DNA of 64,000 bases from Triplophysa rosa (Eukaryota > Chordata > Actinopteri > Cypriniformes > Nemacheilidae): NCBI RefSeq assembly GCF_024868665.1, contig NC_079896.1, forward strand, positions 442,003-506,002, read 5' to 3'. This document shows positions 12,416-26,484 of the stretch, piece after piece. The notes under the pieces were generated by a model that saw only the letters and a list, made by a program, of their open reading frames with translations, was not told the origin of the DNA and did no database searches. A program made the position numbers and the translations under genes. Positions within the stretch are counted from its first letter, which is position 1, and each line of letters begins with the position of its first letter.

Positions 12416-15400
12416 ATGTCAGAGAAAGAGGACGCCGAGTACGAGTAAGTGTGTGTTTATCGACCGCATGATAGATGTGAACACACATGAGAAACAAACT
12501 CATTACCCGACCGTAAACGCATGCCATTCGAGTTTAATACATGTGAATATTTCTTTTGCGATTATGTTTCAAACGTATTGCTGTTTCTGCTTTCTAGGGA
12601 GCAGGATGGTAAGTTTTCTTCTGTTTTTCTTGACAAAACACAAAATCCAGTGAGTGACAAGTTAAAGTCTCTTTCTGTTCCAGCGTGTGGCATAGGCGTA
12701 ACCTAATGAAGTCAGGTTTAGTCCGTTAAATCAACGTTACCTCATGACATCTTTTTATAGTGCAGAGAAAGGTGTGAACATTATGGCTGATGAAAGCACA
12801 CGTTCACATAAACCATCTAACAGTATGTGAAGTCTATTGATCGTGGCTAAACCCTACATCTGCAGGATTGTGACGCATACACACAAATGTCCAGAGATGA
12901 GATTTCGTTTAATAACGGGTTATTAAATATAATGTGTCATTGCCTGACGCTGTGTTAATAAAAGGGATAGAACGCACATTATTCACAGATATCGACACCT
13001 ACCGAATTACTCTGTTCTCATGACTCATAATGATGCAAACCTCTGTGAATAAATCACTTCAATCCCTTCAACACTTTCGCTCTGACCCTAAAATATCACT
13101 TACATGGGTTGACTTCGTCAAAGTAATATTTTGGATTTAGCTTTATGTTCCTGACAAAACATTTGGAAAATGATTATGTCAGTTGCCACGATAAATGATA
13201 AATATGTAGTAAGTTTTAATATATCCTATAGTGAACTGTGGTTAATTTTAGTAGACTTTATTCATGTATACTACAGTATGCTGCAGTGTGAATTGGTGAA
13301 TTGTCGTAAATACTGTATATAGATTAACATTAGTCATATTTAGTAGGAATTGAACTACTATAGTAAATAGCAAAGGACACTAGAGTGTGTGGTAAAGTTT
13401 AGTCACGAGATGTGTTGGCTCATACTGTAGCAAGGTTTTTCAGTCTGTGTTCTGGATTGGAGATGTGAAGTGGATCTGTTTGGGGCTGTTGAGAGGAGCA
13501 CAAAGGCGTCTCATTCTCTCTCGAGTCCTGGCTCGACCTAAATGAGCCTCAGGTTTCCTCCCTCCAGTAGATCCGGTTTATACATCAGCTCATCTGACGC
13601 CGACAGAGAGAAATGTCACATGTACTGCCACTGAAGTTGTGTTGAAGAGAGATGAGTGTTCTGATGTCCAACAACACACGGAGAGAGCAGGACAGGGATT
13701 CGTGTGTGTGTGTTTCTGTGAGAGGGCATTTGAGCGTGTGTGTGTGTGTGTGTGCGTGCGTGCGTGTGTGTGATATCATGTTCTTTGGCATCAGATGGTG
13801 ATATTAAAGTGAGGGTGTGTTCACAGGTGTAGCTGGATGGGTTTAAGGGTGGAGGATCTGCACTTTTCCCAAACGACATTGATTATGTAACGTCATTGAG
13901 CGACATCATCCACACGCCTAATGATGTATTGTGTCAATGAATGGGCCTGTTTCTCCACTCCACCGTCAAATCTCTGAAACTTAACAGTTCAATCTGGTTT
14001 AAGTGTGTCTGTGTTGGTGTTTAAATAGATATAAAAAAACCTCAATCAAAACATGTGGGTTTGGGTTAAGGTCAGTCTGTAAGATGATTTATATCAAATC
14101 AGTGTGTACGTGTGTTTGACACGCATGTGCTTGTATTCTCACCATCATGATGATGATGAAGACGATGATGTCAGAGGAGCTGGTGCTGGAGGAGGAGCAG
14201 ATGGATGAAGATATTCCTGCTTTCACTAACCGCACGATGTTCTATAAAACATGTTTGACTTATTTCTCACCATAAAAGAAATGAATTCATAAACGTTGCA
14301 TAAAGTGACATTATCATCATGACAATGAAACACATTTGAACCCAATTCTTCTTAAATCTATTAATATAAATCTCCTTTGAAGATTCTCAGCAATAAAATG
14401 AATCCCGTCTAGACAAAAACAAACAAATAACATGACGATGTCTTATGGTACAAATGATTAAAAGACAAGATTAAATCATTCATCTAATTATATATCATTT
14501 TGACACATCATTACAAAATTACGTATTGTTAAAGACTTCACTTTTTTCAGACAGGATTTCATTCAGAATTAGTAGCTACTCTAATGAGAATCGCCATTGA
14601 GAAATAACACCAAATAAAATATGTGCACACGACGCTTATGAGACTTTAGAGCAGGAATGTTCTTAATTGTCATGAAAATGTCAAATGTGCAAAATATGTC
14701 TTGTTTGTGAGGTTCACTCAAATAATTAATAATGAGAATAAAAGAATAACGCATGTGACTTTCAGTATAATATCTATTCTGGTGAGACGTCTCTTGGTGT
14801 TTGTGTTCTTGTTTCAGGGCTCGTGAAGGATCAAACGTCCGTTCGACAGCAAGCAGGTAAAAGGTTCAAGTTCAACATCCTTCAGCGAGAGTCACTATCA
14901 CACATACATATAGTCATAAATGTCAAAGATTCAGCATATTTAGCAAAAGACTTTGAGCCTGAGATATTTTGAACAAGATGACCGACCAGTTCAGCAAGAA
15001 GAGAAAGCTTTTTGTTTGGATTCTTGTCTCTGTTAAGATCTTTCAAGCCGCTGAGGCTTGAGCTGCACGTTTGTGGTGTTTTGTGTCAAAAGCAGTTTTC
15101 ATCTGGTTTTGTTTAGATGCCGTTGAAGAACCCGGAGAGGAAGGTAAATGTGATACCATCAGATCAATGCAAACAGGTTCTACCTGAAAATGAGCTGAAA
15201 TATCCGAATGAACTCCTCGACCCCCGAACCACATCATCAAATAGTCCTAAATAATATATAGTGTATTTGATGTGTGTGTTTTTAAAACCTTTTCTTTCCT
15301 CTTAATGATCCAGAAGGAGCGAAACCAAAGCAAAAGTGAGTGTCATTTGGATCCTTCAGAATCCACACCATCCATGTGACAAAACGTTTACGTCTTTCTT

Positions 15401-18400
15401 GTTTTTGATTGTCTTTTTGTAAGACCCTTTGTACCAGCTATGGTTCCTCCTAAAATTCCTGATGGAGAGAAAGTTGATTTTGACGTGAGTACTTATAGAT
15501 GTTTATTTTACACTGTTTATCTATCCATGCTGTAAATTATTGTGCAATGCCTGTCATAAATCACATGTTAAATGATCTGTATTTAGAGATTCCTACAGCA
15601 CTGCAGTGCAGTTAAAATGTGTAATTAGCTCTTTAACCCTTTAAAAACATAACCTCAGGATATTCATCGCAAACGTATGGAGAAAGATCTGACGGAGCTG
15701 CAGACGCTCATCGAGGCTCACTTTGAGAACAGAAAGAAGGATGAAGAAGAACTCATCAAACTCACGCAGCGAATCGTAAGACCCCTTCATCTTTTAAAAA
15801 GTTCAACAACAAATGTTCAGCAGGGATGAATTGATTCGTCACTGTGGTGTGGTGAAACTCAGGAGAACCGCAGGTCGGAGCGCGCCGAACAGCAGAGGAT
15901 TCACACCGAGCGAGAGAAAGAACGTCAGATCAAACTGGCCGTGAGTCTCTCAGAGAGGATGAGCTGTAGTATATAGAGCTTGTTAATCCACGTCACGCCG
16001 CCTTGAATGTTGCGCCATCTTGGGAGGATCGCTGCTGGTGCGTTCAATGCAGTGCTTTGTTTTTCTTGTTTGATTAGGAAATATAACTCTATGGTTGGTC
16101 GGTCTTGCCGTATTAAAAAATGCACTAGCATTACGCAGAGTCGTTCAGGACAATCTCCTGGTTCTTTCACTTCAAGTTCTCCATATATCAAACAAAACAA
16201 GCAACGGTACATATCAAAACAATAATAGCAGTGGAGTATGATCCTCCCAAGATGGCGGCGCCACTGCAACATAGGGCGTGACGTCAGCTTCACATTCTCT
16301 AAAGTGCACTTTAATCATCAGTAATTCGTTTTTTGTTAGGAGGAAAAGGCTCGAAAAGAGGAAGAAGAAGCGAAGAGGAAGGCCGATGACGATGCCAAGA
16401 AGAAGAAAGTTCTCGCAAACTTTCAGTACGCTGGATACATGCAGAGGGTACTGACATGTGCTTCAAATCACTCACTCACACACAACTCGCTCAACATTTC
16501 ACAAAGCACACTGAATATACAACATATGAATACATAGTGAGAGATGTTATTTCACCATAAGCAATTCAAACTGTCGTCACACAAAGAGGTGACACGCTCA
16601 ATTCGGTTAAAATCGTCCATCCAGCTCAGGACCAGCTTAAACCAGCTCAAGACCAATTTAAACCAGCTCAAACCAGCAAATGACCAGCTTAAACAAGCAC
16701 AAACCAGCTACCATGCTTCAAAACCTACCTAACCAGCATATGCTGGTTTTTTCAACAGGACTGACATTTTCAACTGGATTGCCAAACCTTTTTGGCAGTC
16801 AAAATACCACACCGGATGTTATTTCCAGTGTGTTTGCATGCATTGTGGGGTGCGTAATATAGGTCATCTGGATTCATTTACAAAATGTACAAAGTTCAAA
16901 TATTAAGGAAAACAGCAATGCAATTTATCTCAGGTAGGCAATAACACGAGAATACTGAAAGTGTCAACAATTTTTGCATAGAAAGAAAAGAAAATGTTTT
17001 TTTAATTCTCTATTTGCAAAATCTACAGACTGTACACATACTATCTACTATGCAATTATGAATACTTGTGTATTTATTTACTTTTTTCTGTCCAATTTTT
17101 GAAACGATCCTATGCGTTTTCTCAAGTCATTATTATTCATCGCTTCATGTTCTAAAAGGTGCATCATTATTTGTTAGGTAAGTTCTGCTCATTTCCAACG
17201 AGAAAGTTTCTAACTTATCAGAATCAGAATTCGACGGTTTGGTTTTTGTTGTATATTGAAGAACTTAAAAATCAACAAACTTTCTGTTTCCTTTCAGACG
17301 GACAAAAGAGGCGGACCGAAGAAACAAACCGAGAGAGAGAAGAAACGAACCATCCTCAGCGAGCGACGTAAAGAACTGAACGTTGAAAACCTCAGCGAGG
17401 ACAAGCTCAGGTGAAAACACAAACACACAACATACATGACGAGCCTGTCCAGAGACTGTACAAGCAACATTGATCTTCATCGTGTGTGTTTTTATGCAGA
17501 GAGACGGCCAATGAACTGTGCAAGTGGCTGCGACAGCTGGAAGGAGAGAATTTTGACCTGCAGTTCAAACACACGCACCAGAAATATGAGGTAATTGTGT
17601 GACCAGAACACAGTGTTACAGAGGAAAGACAAAACATCAGCACCACACCCCTCTTGACTTTGGGTCTGTTCCCAAAGATTCACTTTGATTGACATGAGAA
17701 TACAGCGAAATTGTGCGTCAGTGAATCATCTTCATTCTGAATCACGCTCATCATTTCTCTTTCACAGATTACTGTACTCAGAAATCGAGTCAGCGACCAT
17801 CAGAAAACGTGAGTCATTTTCACACGCTGTTGATTTATAGGTCTGAGTCTGAACACAAATCAGATTTCTCACTCTGATGTTGCTCCTGTGACTTTCTAAG
17901 TGAGGCTCAAATCTGAAAAAAAAACATCATTTTAGGGGAATTCACCAGGTGCCTAATTTGTACGAATTCACACGATGTGATTGGATCATTTGAAAAGGGC
18001 AATGAGTAGCCCCGCCCCTAAACCAACCCTCTGAAAACAGATTGAATGGTGATGAGACGTTCGATCAAACATGACGTGGAATCTGGATGCTCTTAGTCAC
18101 ACGGCAAAATGAATTTCTTACTATTTTTCTCTTGTTCTCCAGTTCCAGAACTGAAACAAAAATGAATTTCGCGGGGAGCAAAATGATTTAAGATATAAAG
18201 GCTATATAAAGTCATATTAATATTTACATTTTAAGTTTAAATATCATTACATTTTATTTTATAATCGTATTTTATTGTATTTTAGATTACATTTTTATTT
18301 ATTGATGTATATATATTTTTACGTTTCAAACGTAACCTTGATCATTTTCACAGAAAACAAGATTTCATATCAAAAGTTAATTTGCTTTTCAAGTTAACGT

Positions 18401-18623
18401 ATCTTGATTTAAGAATGTTTAGATACCATATCTAGATATCATACATACATACATTCATTCATTTGGCAGACGCTTTTATCCAAAGCGAGTAACAACTAGG
18501 AGAGCATCTAAACATTTTGTCAACCCGCTAAACAGTAGCGTTAGTTCACAAGGCCATGCGACAAGAGGATTAAAGCTGGAGGAAGCAGAGAATGAACAAA
18601 AGTATTTTTTTGTTTGTTTTTTT

Positions 18624-18657
<34 letters not shown>

Positions 18658-20358
18658 GAGCGTTATTGGTTAGTCAAATAAATGTGGAACAGGTGTGTTT
18701 TGAAACTTGTGAAGGATGCTGCAGTCGGGATGGAGGCTGGTAGCTCATTCCACCACATCTAGTGATTGTGTAAAGAATTTATTTTCATCAGGGTGATAAA
18801 TAGTGAGTGAGGATAACCTGTGATGAAACATAGCGACGGGTCTCCGTCAAGACTCATTTGAGACTCATGACAGCGCTCGGCTCATCTGGTGTAGACTCTC
18901 ATGTTTCTTTCCTGAAGCAACAATTGACTCTTTGTTCTGATACAGAAACACAAAACTCCCACTATAAAAATACTCTAGTATACTTTAGTATTTACCATAG
19001 TGAACTGTAGTAAAGTTCATACCGATACTTTACACTTTAAAACAGCCGTTGCTGAGTCATATAAGCCATTTTCTGGGATCATTTAACCCAACGGTTGGGT
19101 TTGGCCCAACTCTCGGTTGAAAATAACCCAGCATTGAACTTTACCATAGTAAAACACCACGATACTGTTTGGCCTCCGTTTGCTGGAAAGGTACTTCAAA
19201 GAATACCACTGGACTTCATGCGAGTGTGCGTGGTATTAACATGGATTTAGCGTGCTATATTTTTATGATGCGCTGGTTGAATGCGGACAGCTGCAGAACG
19301 GTACGTCATGTGAAAATCTGCTGCTTCTATTTCAAACAGCTCACATCCAGCAGTCAAATGCGTTTAGATCTGTGTTGTTGTGTCTCTCGGGTGGACTTGC
19401 ACGGACTTGCACGGGTGTTGTGTTTGTGTATAATCTGACTCTAGCAGAGAAGCTCAGTGCCATTGTGATGTTTAAGCAGGTTTGGAAAACACGGCGAGCA
19501 GGGCTTACTCAGAAAGGATTCGACCTCCCAGTAGCTCTGCACGCTTCTTCAGAGCCACGTAAGCCCACAACGAAAGCTCTTGTGAGTCCCGCGGGAGCTG
19601 GAAACGCTCTGTTATTCACTGGGAGTGTCAGAACACATCCATGATGAGGTCACACAGACCAGGGACCGGAAGAGTAGCGAGAGAGCGAGTGGAAGGATGA
19701 GAGATGATTTACTGTACACGCAAGCGCAATAAAGACGCTTGAAAGGGTTCTGGACAGCAGTGCCATAGAGGAAACATTTCTTCATTATCAAATGGCTCCT
19801 ACCCTGTTTTTAAAGTGCAGAACAAATGAGCACATTACATTCGTTAAAGGTGGAGCTTGTTGTCCTACGTTCTATAAAATGCTTAGAACTGAATTAGAAC
19901 CTAAATGGTTCAGTCTGAAGTGTTGGGAGAACCTTTGAAACATTTGATCCTTGTTCTTACCCTTGGGTCACAGATGAAAACAGACTCACGGGTCGCTTCT
20001 AAACGGATCAAGACGTCACAGAAAGAACTTATTCGCTTTCAATGGGAAAAGGCGTTCATCAAATCAAACCACGCTGTAAAACCCCCGCCATTTTACTGTT
20101 CTTTTTTTACAGATTTTTCACGTTTAATGTCCAAAAGCTCCTGTTGTTTTACAGTGTCAATATGGCTTTGTTATGTTTGCTGGTATAAGACCAGGGCCTA
20201 AAGCAAAACCAGCGGAGAACCACAGCCCAATTCAAAGCGAAACTGACTTTACGTTCTTACAGTTTCTCTATTTACAAATATTCATGTTTTTATAACTGAC
20301 ATGTTTTTTCTTCTTTAGTACCAAATGCTCTAGAAGCAAGAGAAGACTGAAGAAATGA
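12416..20358 (+). CDS. tnnt2: Troponin T, cardiac/TNNT2 type, divergent C-terminus (258 aa, 13 coding exons)
   Basis: Tropomyosin-binding subunit that anchors troponin to the thin filament. Coding exons are 12416-12444, 12598-12608, 14818-14856, 15117-15143, 15314-15335, 15424-15484, 15659-15775, 15863-15940, 16340-16447, 17298-17410, 17500-17590, 17768-17808 and 20319-20358; phases agree throughout. The N-terminus ([14 protein letters not shown]) is short and only mildly acidic. [25 protein letters not shown] and [10 protein letters not shown] match TNNT2 closely. The troponin I-binding helix is present ([24 protein letters not shown]). Two oddities stand out: the usual ELW of that helix is ELC, and the last exon encodes [12 protein letters not shown] instead of the conserved tail ending GRWK. 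Synteny with tnni1 and pkp1 supports tnnt2. Fish have several tnnt2 paralogues and this may be one of the divergent ones. A regulatory N-terminal microexon of 11 nt is present. Confidence 0.85.
13729..13772. repeat. (GT)n/(GCGT)n microsatellite in tnnt2 intron
   Basis: GT-rich tract with GCGT interruptions. The long ORFs across it on the - strand are CA-repeat translation. Confidence 0.85.
15991..16283. mobile_element. Palindromic MITE in tnnt2 intron
   Basis: Long terminal inverted repeats: CGTCACGCCG...CGCCATCTTGGGAGGATC at the left and GATCCTCCCAAGATGGCG...GGCGTGACG at the right. The centre has no coding capacity. It sits between the exons ending 15940 and starting 16340. Confidence 0.75.
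16620..16752 (+). repeat. ACCAGCTTAA-type tandem repeat
   Basis: Imperfect copies of ACCAGCTTAAACCAGCTCA end in the hairpin AACCAGCATATGCTGGTT (16731-16748). This repeat type is common in cyprinid genomes and lies in a tnnt2 intron. Confidence 0.65.
18440..18800 (+). repeat. Dispersed teleost repeat with (GACA)n tract
   Basis: Starts CATTTGGCAGACGCTTTTAT and runs through GTGTGTTTTGAAACTTGTGA and GGTAGCTCATTCCACCA, blocks that occur together in many fish genomes. A (GACA)n tract occupies 18624-18655. It lies in the last tnnt2 intron. Confidence 0.55.
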
Positions 20359-20462
20359 AGCTGCTGCGTGACCAGAAATCTCAACCCTGGCAGACATGAA
20401 ACCGTTTCAAAGCTTTTGTTTTTCTTCTTGCCTTGGTTGTGGAAGTGATGTGATATTGAATT

Positions 20463-20468
20463 ATTAAA
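20463..20468 (+). terminator. tnnt2: tnnt2 poly(A) signal ATTAAA
   Basis: The common variant hexamer, 105 bp after the stop. The poly(A) signal of pkp1 on the other strand starts 29 bp further on. Confidence 0.55.
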
Positions 20469-20496
20469 GCCGACACAAACTAATGCTGTTGAAAAC

Positions 20497-20502
20497 TTTA
20501 TT
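20497..20502 (-). terminator. pkp1: pkp1 poly(A) signal AATAAA
   Basis: TTTATT on the + strand, about 480 bp after the pkp1 stop. Cleavage 10-30 nt beyond it would place the pkp1 end inside the tnnt2 3' end. Confidence 0.55.
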
Positions 20503-20983
20503 GAACTTTACTGAGAGCTGAAATATGACAAACTTATGCCCACCCATAATCTTATAACCATAATACATGTGAATATGAGAACATGAGATGCAAATGAGCC
20601 AAAGAAAACAACCTTAGAGTTCAATCACTCACTGGTCATATGATATATGAATCTATATCTCTCTCTCTCTATATATACGGTATGAACTTGCACAAACACG
20701 TCTGCCTGTAACACTTGAGAACCAAAATGACATTAAAGAAATGCAAACAGATCGTAAAGAGTAACAAACAACATGGCTGTGCTGAAAAAAACTAAAAATT
20801 GAGAAATAAAAATATCATGTTCCTATCACTGTATTTGACATTGTTTGCTAAACAAAAAGTGTCTACTTCCCCTAAAGAAAAAAGCTTTTAATTCTTACCA
20901 TTGTTCTGAAATTCTTAACCAGAATTCAAATGTAATGCAATAAAACTGTCGTCTTTCTGTCATGTTGTCTGTCGGCGTGCCGG

Positions 20984-23900
20984 TCAGTCGATGACCTGAA
21001 GAGATCTGAAAGCTGCTGATGTCGCATCATTCACAAAAGTCTTCTTATCCATCCCTTGCTGTAAATACACAAACACAAAAATCATCGTCACTATCATCAC
21101 GTGTCATTTCTGCATCACAAAAGTGCAATAGTGACCGAATGCTCTCGAGTCTCGCCGTCTGCCATTGGTCGGACAAACTGATATTGAGCACATATTCTTG
21201 TGTGAGCTGCTTCCATGAAACCAACATGATGGATGTTTCAATGGAAACCAGTAAGGTTAGATTCCTCACACGGGTCATCTGGACACACACGCCCTTCTCT
21301 TTCTCTGCGGTGTCTGCAGAAATGGCGTCATGAGGTGTGGCTGAATTTTAACTGTAAGTATTCTCACACTGTCTGAGTTACACCCAAATTCTAATCCTTA
21401 CCTCCCTGACACACACACACGCACACACATGTCTGGTTTATTATCCCCGTGGGGACAGTCCATAGGCGTAATGTTTTCTAGACTGTACAAACTGTATATT
21501 CTATCCCCTATCCCTAACCCTAAACCTAAAGATCATAGAACACTTTTTGCATTTTTAGATTTGTAAAAAATATTGTTCTGTACAATTGATAAGCTTTTGT
21601 GCCCATTTGTCCCCATGTGTTGGTGTGCATTCAGGTTTAGGTCCCCACCGGGATATACAAACATGAACGCACACACACACACACACACTCGACCTCAGGC
21701 ATGTCTTACAGAGACGCCATCCCTCATGATTATCACATTTACTTCATTCATGTTTATACTAAACCAGAGCGTGTGAGAGCCGGTTTGGAAGGAAACATTT
21801 CTCTCTTTGTCTTTTTTATTGCTATTTTACAAACTCTTGAAATAAACGTTTCAACAAGATATTTTTTCTTTAAAGGATAAAAATTCTAAATGAGTATTTT
21901 TCTTAAATTACAGGTTTTTTACCTTACTCCATCTGCAACTTTTTAAAGCATAATTCTTACAACGGTTTACGCATAAAACTAATACAGTAAGAAAAATAAA
22001 TTTCGAAGCTATTCTGAAAACCCAGTTATATTATCAAAATATGATATTATTATTAAATATTTTTCAGTAAAGTTGGATAAAAAATCCAGATGAAGAATGC
22101 AAATGCAATATTAAAAGACCCCTTGAGATTTAAATGTGGAATAAGTGATTTTATTTTAGAGATTGAGTTTGTTATTTTACGGGTGGAGAAATGAAGTGTA
22201 GGGGTGTTGGTTATAGATTTCAAATATCAACAGCGTTTTTCTGATATAAAAAGGTTCTTGTGCTGGAAAAGCATCATGATGTTTAAAACTAATGACTAAT
22301 GGAACACACTACAAGATTTTTAAAATCTGAACAGATTTTTTTAAAACTAGACATCCTACACTTGCAGACTTTTTGAAAGTTTCAGATAGAAACACACTAA
22401 CTGATCAAACCTGCAGACTGGCAATCTGCAGTCCGGACTGAAAATCGGAGCAAAAGTCTTGTACACTTAGGTTTCTCTTTAAAGAAATGCAGTCGTACCG
22501 TTTTAAGAAAGCTCTGAAAGCTCTTATCTGACCACAGACTGTGCAGCAGAACTCCTGCGGCTGTGCTGGACTTTGGCAGAGATCTAAACAATCAAACAAA
22601 CAGGAGAGAAGAAATAAAAAGACTGTAGAGTAAAATCATGCAGTCAATGAATTGTGTTTTGAACACTCACATCATGTTTCTACTCATGCCGCTGAGACCG
22701 CTGATCAATCCAGGATTTATTAAACTCTTGCCCAACTCAGGATCAGCTTTTAACATGGAGTGAGCGCTGTGAAGAGCCGTCGCCATGGTGCCGTCAAACT
22801 GAGGCGTGGAATCGTTCTTTGTCAGCCCTGAATTCACAAAGCCCACCAGCTGAGGTAAACTCTGACGGGCTTGAACAACAGAACGAACTCATCAAAACAC
22901 AACGCTTACAACCTTCAACTGACACACACGCAACTTTATAACCACACTGAACACACATCTATAGGACAGGTCATGACAAAGATCTACAGTAATAAGAAAA
23001 TACGATAAATACTTAAACGACGCACCCATGAATCCCCACCAACCCTTTCTTGTGTCAGCTGTCAAATACTGTATGTGACAAGCTGTCAAGAAGTGGAGTG
23101 AAGGAAAAACACACCCCTCTAGAAAGCGTACGTGTGGTTGTTTAGCTCGAGGACATCGGCTCACCCATGTTTCTGTTTCCTGTACGTGTTGATCTGGACA
23201 GATTCCCCAGCAGAGCGATGGCGCTGTTCTGAAGCGCAGGATTGGTCGACTGCACCAATGGACTGATGTGTTTCAGACCGTTCAACTTGTGTACAACTGT
23301 ATGACTCAACACATTTGATACCTGACAACAAAACAAGATATAAAACAAACAGATTTATGAGTAATGTTCACAACAGCACACAATAAAATACAACTACTTG
23401 CATGCAGCTGATTGCTACCCTGATAGCACACATATATCTGGCTTACGTCTATTTGACGTCTGCAAGACATAGTTTGCTCATGTGCAATACGTCTCGGAGA
23501 CGTCCGCTGTCAGACGTCATATAGACATCTAGAAGATGTTTATGATTTAGAATGTATGTAAAGCTGCTCTTCCTAAGATGTTTAGCAGATGTTTTTACAC
23601 AGCAGATGTATCCCGGGTCTTTAGCAGACGTATTACAGACGTACAGACGTCTCCGAGACGTATTGCAGATGTAAATGCAGACGTCAAATAGACGTAAGCC
23701 AGATGGAGTGTGTTATCAGGGTTCTGCAAATTCTAAACAAACTGTGACTGCATCAAAGAAGACCAAAGATAAGTACGAGATAATCCACAGCTAGCCACGC
23801 ATTAAAAGGTTTTAATAGGCCAAGAACCACCCGACGCGAAGCACATTGAATCCCTTTAATGCACACCCTCCAGCCAATCCGAATCTAGGAGCACTTTTCC

Positions 23901-26341
23901 ACCATCGTGCCGAATCGTTCTCCTTGCTTAATCGTTCCACTCCGTGCCGATCCATGCCAGCCGGTACGTAAATGGTTTCATTTTCCACCGCAGGGCTGAT
24001 AACGGAAATTTTTAGAATGTAAACACTGTAAACACTGCGTGCATTCATTAGCACGATTCAGCACGGTTATAGAACCGAGAACAGTTTGTAATCGTGTCGT
24101 GTGGAACCGTTTCAGACTGTGCTTAGATGGTTCGGTGCGATGGTGGAAAAGCGCTCGTACTATACCAACAGACTGCGGTATAACATTTAAAATAAAAGAT
24201 AACATTTTAAACATAATTTCATTTGTATTTTTCCATAGTTTATTATTTTTATAAGATGTGGAAAATATGAGTATAACTGAGTAACTCTAATCTCAAATAT
24301 TTAACAAATCTATATGTAGGTTGAACGTTTAAAGTTTACAAACACTTGAGTAAAATAAAATTGTATAAAAATATAAATGTTTTCATTGCAAACTAAAATT
24401 GTATTATTTAAAAACGTCAGAAATAAATGACTGAATAATGACAAAAGAGCAGCCAATAAGAGCTGCTTTTTAAAAAATGGTTTCAAAATCATCTCAGGGC
24501 GAGACCTCAAAAAGCTGCTTGATAAAATGGGAATTTTAGGCAAAAGTCGACTATACGGAAGATGCTAAAATATAACATTTTGATTTCGATTTTTTGGTCC
24601 CAACATAATTCTCATATTTCTCTTAATGTTCCACAGTTTTGATAAGCTTCCTTAATTGTGATCAAATGTGACAAAATCAAACAATATGAATTAGTAAATG
24701 AGTAAGTGTTCGTAAAGGTTCGACACACATATACAAAATATCTATATAAAACCAGAATGCTCTGAATGAATGTTGTAACAGGTCAATGCACGACGTGAAT
24801 GAAACGATTAATGCTGATGAATCTGAAGACTGAAGTTGCGATGGATATACTGTACAGTGTCATGAGATGGATGTGTCATTGTGTACGTACGATGCCGTCA
24901 TTGGCTGTGAGGTTCTGCAGCGCTCCACAGCTGGCCTCAAGTGTGGCGTCTCTGTCACTGGAGCTCAACAGATCCAGATACATCTGCAGGGCTTTAGAGT
25001 GAAACAGCCAGCTGAGGCCTTTAGGATTATTGTCCTCCATCACTGGATAGTCAAAGACGTTCTGCAACACACCAATGAAGAATCACACTGCGCTCGTTCA
25101 TGAGACAAAGCATTTGCTGGAATAAACCGTATGCGTTGTTTACATGAAATACTACTTATTGTGTGCAACTGAATATTCATTAACAGGTTTCCTAAGCACC
25201 AACAGAGAGTCCCGCCCCATCTCACACCGTTGGTCACACCAGCGTTTGCTGTGTCGGTCAGGTCAGGAGCGGTCGGTGGCACGTAAACGTGTGTGTGATG
25301 TAAACGTGAGGACGAACCTCCTGCTGGACTTTTTGACTCTGTGAGCTGAAGCAGCCGATGGGGCCGGCTTCGGAAGAGCTGGTGCGCTTACGGGCGTGAC
25401 TGGCCAGAGCGTTCATTTTAGTAAAGGCTGAGGGCATCTCTGTTTCCAGCTGATATGTGAGGTTATGAAGAATACAAACACAATTCTCCAAAGCCTGCAA
25501 ACAAAAGTACCACAAATATTAACACACATTCAGTCTTCATATCAACGTACTGCTGTGATATCTCAAATAACATAAGCATTTCTACTAATATATATATATT
25601 TACTGTAATGCTGCTTTGCAACCATTCAAAATCCAATGCTTGTGTATTTTATCATGCGTGCAGTTTCAACAAATATTAACATTAAATGAAGCTATCGATT
25701 TATCACATCATTCTGTAAGAAATTCATTTAAAAAGAAAGAAAGATGTGTGTAGAAAAGAGAGAAGAGTCACAGCATCCACAATTGACTGTCCATTTACAC
25801 TTCTCTCATTCACACACTGGAAACAGTTGAAAATCTAAAACGTACATTTTTCTCTCTAACCACACAGAAAGCTCTTTTTTCTTGGTACAAGTTTTAAACA
25901 AATAGTAATTAGCAAATGGGAGTAAAAACATGAAACGTTTGTTTACGATTAAATCTGATATTTCACTTACACTGACTTTTCATGCTAATATATGTCATGA
26001 ATAAATTAGTCAGCTACACAACTGCACAACTACACAAAAACATATCTGCCTTTGGCCAAGTGCAAGTTTGTTCGGCTGGATATAAAATCCAACACACCGT
26101 TACAATTGTTTAGAAAACTGACAAGCTGTAATTACTGATAAATGCAATCAACGTCTTCTTTATTTCTCACACAATAATTCCAGAGAACAAACAGTAAATG
26201 TTCAAACCGGCTGTCAAGGTTTTGCCTGTAGAATAACGGTGAGTAATGCACCTTTATAGTTTTTTAGCGACATCAACAGTTTCATGTTTTGACTGTTGGA
26301 AACGCCCGGTTATCTTACACACCAGGTTTAAATGAGTCAGT

Positions 26342-26404
<63 letters not shown>

Positions 26405-26448
26405 CTTTGGTTGACTATCCCCGTGGGGACAGTCCATAGGCGTAATGC

Positions 26449-26484
<36 letters not shown>

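Noticed and set aside
12598..12608. Skipping the 11-nt exon of tnnt2
   Set aside because: Skipping it breaks the frame to the next exon, whereas inclusion gives YEEQDGLVKDQ with consistent phase.
16007..16293. ORFs on both strands in the tnnt2 intron
   Set aside because: Both lie in the palindromic MITE 15991-16283 and reflect its inverted ends.
19252..19644. 130-codon + strand ORF in the last tnnt2 intron
   Set aside because: No similarity recognised and no compatible splice sites to tnnt2 in phase; likely chance or repeat-derived.
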